NCBI GenBank assembly: GCA_050740975.1
Contig: JBOIEE010000113.1
Location: 1-17,217 of the forward strand
Reading direction: 5' to 3'
Length of the DNA: 17,217 nucleotides
From: JBOHHR01 sp050740975
GTDB lineage: Bacteria; Pseudomonadota; Gammaproteobacteria; JBOHHR01
Shown: positions 15,099-17,217 of the stretch, one piece after another
Position numbering within the stretch: position 1 is the stretch's first letter
Layout: every line of letters begins with the position of its first letter
Program-made: the position numbers and the translations under genes
Notes under the pieces: model-generated
Told to the model about the DNA's origin: nothing
Database searches by the model: none
What the model saw: only the letters and a program-made list of their open reading frames with translations

Positions 15099-15629
15099 GT
15101 GAATAACAAATTTTCCAAGCGGGAGCTGATGGAGCTGTGGGATACAACACGGCATATGCTCAAGAACCCCGTCTCTGAGTGCTTTAATACGGCCGAAATG
15201 GAACGTTTTGCAGAGCAGCACTGGCGATATGGAGAGCAGAGCCTCGATCTGCTGGCGAAAGTCCAAGCGGATTGGTTGCGGTTGGCGATGAGGACCTTAG
15301 CTCTCAATGGCTCACAGGCCACCGCGGTGCAACAATCCACGCAGAATTGGCGGTTTTGGTCCGCACAATTCCTGCAGCTGCAGCAGGCTGCTTGGCTGCA
15401 ATGGCGTAACGTCGCGAATGGGTTGAATCCATTTTTTCTCGCCAGCATGGCGGTTACCGAAGAACCCTGGCGAGAGTTGGTTATAAGCTGGCAACAGAGC
15501 GCACAAGACATCCTGCGGATACAGCAGAACCTCGTCTCTACACTCGCCCGAGCCAGGGAAAAACCAAATGACGCAAACCGCGATATCCTGTCAGCGGAAA
15601 CATCGTCCGGACGGCGTACCGCGGCTTAA
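15099..15629 (+). CDS. Phasin-like protein (second copy)
   Basis: The product has 176 residues and is nearly all helical and rich in Trp, Gln and Leu (WDTTRHMLKNP, RYGEQSLDLLAKVQADWLRL, STQNWRFWSAQFLQLQQAAW, LVISWQQSAQDILRIQQNL). It has no signal peptide or membrane segment. This fits PHA granule surface proteins. The layout LQQ-x-W-x-W followed by PF, a Trp helix and a Gln-rich helix parallels the phasin-like protein at 6064-6990, so the two look like distant paralogues. The GTG start follows ggaggg at a spacing of 6. The end, SSGRRTAA, is normal for a phasin. Just downstream another frame holds a stretch shared with the first locus (see 15638-15838). Confidence 0.6.
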   Translation: MNNKFSKRELMELWDTTRHMLKNPVSECFNTAEMERFAEQHWRYGEQSLDLLAKVQADWLRLAMRTLALNGSQATAVQQSTQNWRFWSAQFLQLQQAAWLQWRNVANGLNPFFLASMAVTEEPWRELVISWQQSAQDILRIQQNLVSTLARAREKPNDANRDILSAETSSGRRTAA

Positions 15630-15637
15630 GCGAGGGA

Positions 15638-15838
15638 ATGGAGAGGCTCGATCGGTTGAGAACCACAGGACGCAAAGGGCCAGCAAAACGCTCTGTAGAT
15701 CGGCCTGCTGCGTGCTCAAAAAATCCGCTCGCGGCGCCCCCGAATGCCCCAGGCAAGAAACGGGTCTGTTTTTCGTTCTATCCCAACGTTATCAGCAGGC
15801 AGTTTCCAGCCGCAACGCGAAAAAAACGCTTTCCCTGA
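15638..15838 (+). other. Open frame holding a sequence shared with the other phasin locus
   Basis: This 66-residue frame begins 8 bases after the phasin-like stop, in a different frame. Its end (from 15755) reads KKRVCFSFYPNVISRQFPA. The first phasin locus has DKRACFSTYPSFFRRPFSA at 6360-6304. The match is also visible in the bases (aaacg, then tgttt, then tatccca). It could be a lost phasin tail separated by an indel, a small gene, or a non-coding 3' element. I cannot choose between them from one window. Confidence 0.4.
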
Positions 15839-16100
15839 TCAGGCATCGAAGCTATGCAAATTCCCGGTTACGAGAAAGTTCGGCGCCGGGGATGTTCTGT
15901 CCATGCGGGCGGAAACCGTCTCCCAGTGAATGTTGTGGAAGAAGGCGTCCACATATCGGCGCTGCTGCACCGTAATCCATCTGGTAAGAGTGCTCGTACA
16001 TATCCATGACCAGAATGGGCAACGTGGCGCTCGGCGCATGCAAGGTGATCCCGCTGTTAACGGGGTTCTCAATCCGCTGAAAATTGGGGCTTAGCGCGTA
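15839..16100 (-). pseudogene. Superoxide dismutase (Fe/Mn) 3' fragment with frameshift
   Basis: On the minus strand, NPVNSGITLHAPSATLPILV leads into MDMYEHSYQMDYGAAA. After a one-base shift near 15960-15968 the sequence continues RYVDAFFHNIHWETVSARMD to a stop at 15839. This is the C-terminal part of an Fe/Mn superoxide dismutase. The Asp and His metal ligands of the family motif DxWEHxY are present as DMYEHSY, with Tyr for Trp. The N-terminal domain, with the other two ligands, is missing: similarity stops near 16100, where IS21-type sequence begins. The gene is broken by both truncation and frameshift, so no active enzyme is expected. Confidence 0.8.
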
Positions 16101-16107
16101 GCGCCCC

Positions 16108-16420
16108 CGATCACTTCCGCTCTATCGTCGCACGGCTGCGGCCGCGACCCGCTGGGGAAGCCTAGTCTCGCGCCTACGCACGCTGCCCGGTGAACAAGCT
16201 CAAGCCGACTGGGCCCACTTCGGCAAGCTCACGATTGGCCGCGCCGTGCGCCCCCTGATGGCCTTCGTGATGGTGCTGAGCTACCCCCACCGAGGAGCGT
16301 CTCGAAGTCAACGTGCGCAAAACCCCCTACGTGCGTTTCGATCTCAACGATTACTCCATCCCCCATACGCACGTACACCGTACCCCGCTTGTTGCCGCTC
16401 AGGTTATCGCACCGTGAATT
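16108..16420 (+). pseudogene. istA: istA remnant (IS21-family transposase), internally deleted and frameshifted
   Basis: Three blocks of IstA lie in order in two or more frames. The first is DHFRSIVARLRPRPAGEA (from 16110), ended by TAG. After a shift comes RLRTLPGEQAQADWAHFGKL then RAVRPLMAFVMVLSY (to about 16283), the start of the DDE catalytic core with its first Asp in ADW. The third is EERLEVNVRKTPYVRFDLND then YSIPHTHVHRTP (about 16294-16386), the C-terminal region. The segment that should lie between blocks two and three, including the other catalytic residues, is deleted at about 16285-16293. No istB is seen. The element is dead. Its left edge abuts the superoxide dismutase fragment, which it may have interrupted. 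Confidence 0.85.
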
Positions 16421-16592
16421 CGTGGTCAAAGGTAGTGTCGTCCGGGGGCTCATCGGTTTTGTGGTTAACGAGGATGTCGAGGAGTGGTTCTTGGTAGGCT
16501 TCCCCAAGCGCCTGGTGCAGTTCCTCAAGGAAATCGAGGACAGCGAGGGCCTGGTGCGGGGACCGGTGCTTGGGGATAGGGAGGTGGTTCAT
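16404..16592 (-). CDS. Small protein coupled to the transposition ATPase
   Basis: This encodes 62 residues with a predicted helix (LAVLDFLEELHQALGEAYQE) and an acidic C-terminus (DEPPDDTTFDHE). I do not recognise a named family. Its ATG overlaps the TGA of the ATPase gene as ATGA, so coupled translation is very likely and it is a real gene of the element. It may be an accessory transposition factor by position only. Its end overlaps the edge of the istA remnant, so the border of the element should lie at or near 16385-16404. Confidence 0.6.
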   Translation of the reverse strand: MNHLPIPKHRSPHQALAVLDFLEELHQALGEAYQEPLLDILVNHKTDEPPDDTTFDHEFTVR

Positions 16593-17217
16593 GGGGTGAT
16601 CTCATCCAGGGCAGCCTGGACGTGGTCGAGAGTGATGGCCTTAGCCTTGGTGACAGCGGCGGCGGAGAGAGCGTAGTGGGCGAGCCGGTTAATCTTTCGG
16701 GGCAGGCCCTGGGTAGCCTGGAACAGGGCTTCGATGGAAGCCGGCTCGAACACGGGGAGCTCGCAGCCGGCGAGGTGCAGTCTGTGGGCGAGGTAGTGAG
16801 GGAGTTCCTCACGGGTGAGTCCTCGCAGGTGATGGCGCACGACGATGCGTTGGGCAAGGGATCCATGCACGGCCATGGAGAGGCGGCGTCGGAGCTCGGT
16901 GAGCCCCACCAGGAGTAAACACAGGCGGTTTTCGGAGTCCATCTCGTGGTTGGTGAGCAGCCGGAGAGCTTCGAGGACGTCGTTTCGCAGGTGGTGAGCT
17001 TCATCGACGATCAGGACGGGGCGCTGTTTCGCCTCCAGCGTGAGCCGGGTGATCTCGGTGCGGATGAGGCGATAGGCGCTGGCGCGATTGCGCTCGATGG
17101 GCAACCCCAGCTCCCAGGCGATGGATTGGTACATATCCATGACATGGCCGGTAGAGAGCGGGACGTAGAACAGGCGGTAGAGGCCGGGGTGCAGGGCGGA
17201 GGCGACTTTACGGCAGA
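16589..17217 (-). CDS. ExeA/TniB-like AAA+ ATPase of a transposable element (5' end outside window)
   Basis: At least 209 residues are visible; the gene runs off the right edge. The visible part starts just after the expected Walker A loop (CRKVASALHPGLYRLFYVPL). Walker B is PVLIVDEAHHLRND. Sensor 1 is likely LLLVGLTELRRRL, and a C-terminal winged-helix-like region ends in GLPRKINRLAHYALSAAAV and LDHVQAALDEITP. The ATG at 17140 is internal, because the frame stays open to 17217. ExeA/TniB-type ATPases partner a DDE transposase and help choose the target site. No transposase lies on this side, so it should be upstream, beyond 17217. The coupled small gene follows. Confidence 0.8.
   Translation of the reverse strand, partial: CRKVASALHPGLYRLFYVPLSTGHVMDMYQSIAWELGLPIERNRASAYRLIRTEITRLTLEAKQRPVLIVDEAHHLRNDVLEALRLLTNHEMDSENRLCLLLVGLTELRRRLSMAVHGSLAQRIVVRHHLRGLTREELPHYLAHRLHLAGCELPVFEPASIEALFQATQGLPRKINRLAHYALSAAAVTKAKAITLDHVQAALDEITP

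Noticed and set aside
1..17217. CRISPR array, rRNA, tRNA or phage module
   Set aside because: I looked for regular repeats, cloverleaf-like segments and structural phage genes and saw none. A full tRNA scan was not possible by eye.

Overview
This GC-rich window most resembles a gammaproteobacterium that stores polyhydroxyalkanoate (PHA). The evidence is two phasin-like proteins, an E. coli-like pxpBCA operon order, and FixJ- and CheB/CheR-type signalling proteins. The assignment is an inference: there is no rRNA, tRNA or other phylogenetic marker, and I cannot tell chromosome from large plasmid. A KfrA-like gene leaves the plasmid option open.

Layout. (1) 1-6062 is a signalling block. It holds a FixJ/LuxR-type response regulator (-), a divergent 1210-residue CheB-CheR-PAS-histidine kinase-receiver protein (+), and a GAF plus histidine kinase locus (-). 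The last is split by a frameshift, and its ATP-binding domain has lost key residues. (2) 6064-6990 is a phasin-like gene (-) with an odd long tail. It diverges from a eutB-eutC fusion (7233-9371, +) that is followed closely by a lipoprotein alpha/beta-hydrolase. A perfect inverted repeat lies between the divergent genes. (3) 10870-11250 is a scar: the start of modE is joined out of frame to an internal piece of modB, with IS-end-like sequences on both sides. (4) 11323-12390 is a KfrA-like DNA-binding coiled-coil gene with an AT-rich inverted repeat upstream. (5) 12603-14948 is an intact pxpB-pxpC-pxpA operon (-) for 5-oxoproline hydrolysis. (6) 15099-15629 is a second phasin-like gene. (7) 15839-17217 is a mobile-element graveyard: a superoxide dismutase 3' fragment abutting a decayed IS21-type istA, then the 3' part of an ExeA/TniB-like transposition ATPase gene with a small coupled gene that runs off the window edge.

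How the genes may work together. Ethanolamine ammonia-lyase makes acetaldehyde and ammonia, and carbon entering as acetyl-CoA could feed PHA granules coated by the phasins. 5-oxoprolinase salvages glutamate. The signalling proteins look like one sensory cluster around a self-contained hybrid kinase, with the FixJ-type regulator as a plausible output. These links are inferred from gene proximity only. The most notable points are the fused EutBC, the frameshifted GAF-kinase with a degenerate catalytic domain, a sequence shared by the 3' ends of the two phasin loci, and the modE-modB deletion scar.
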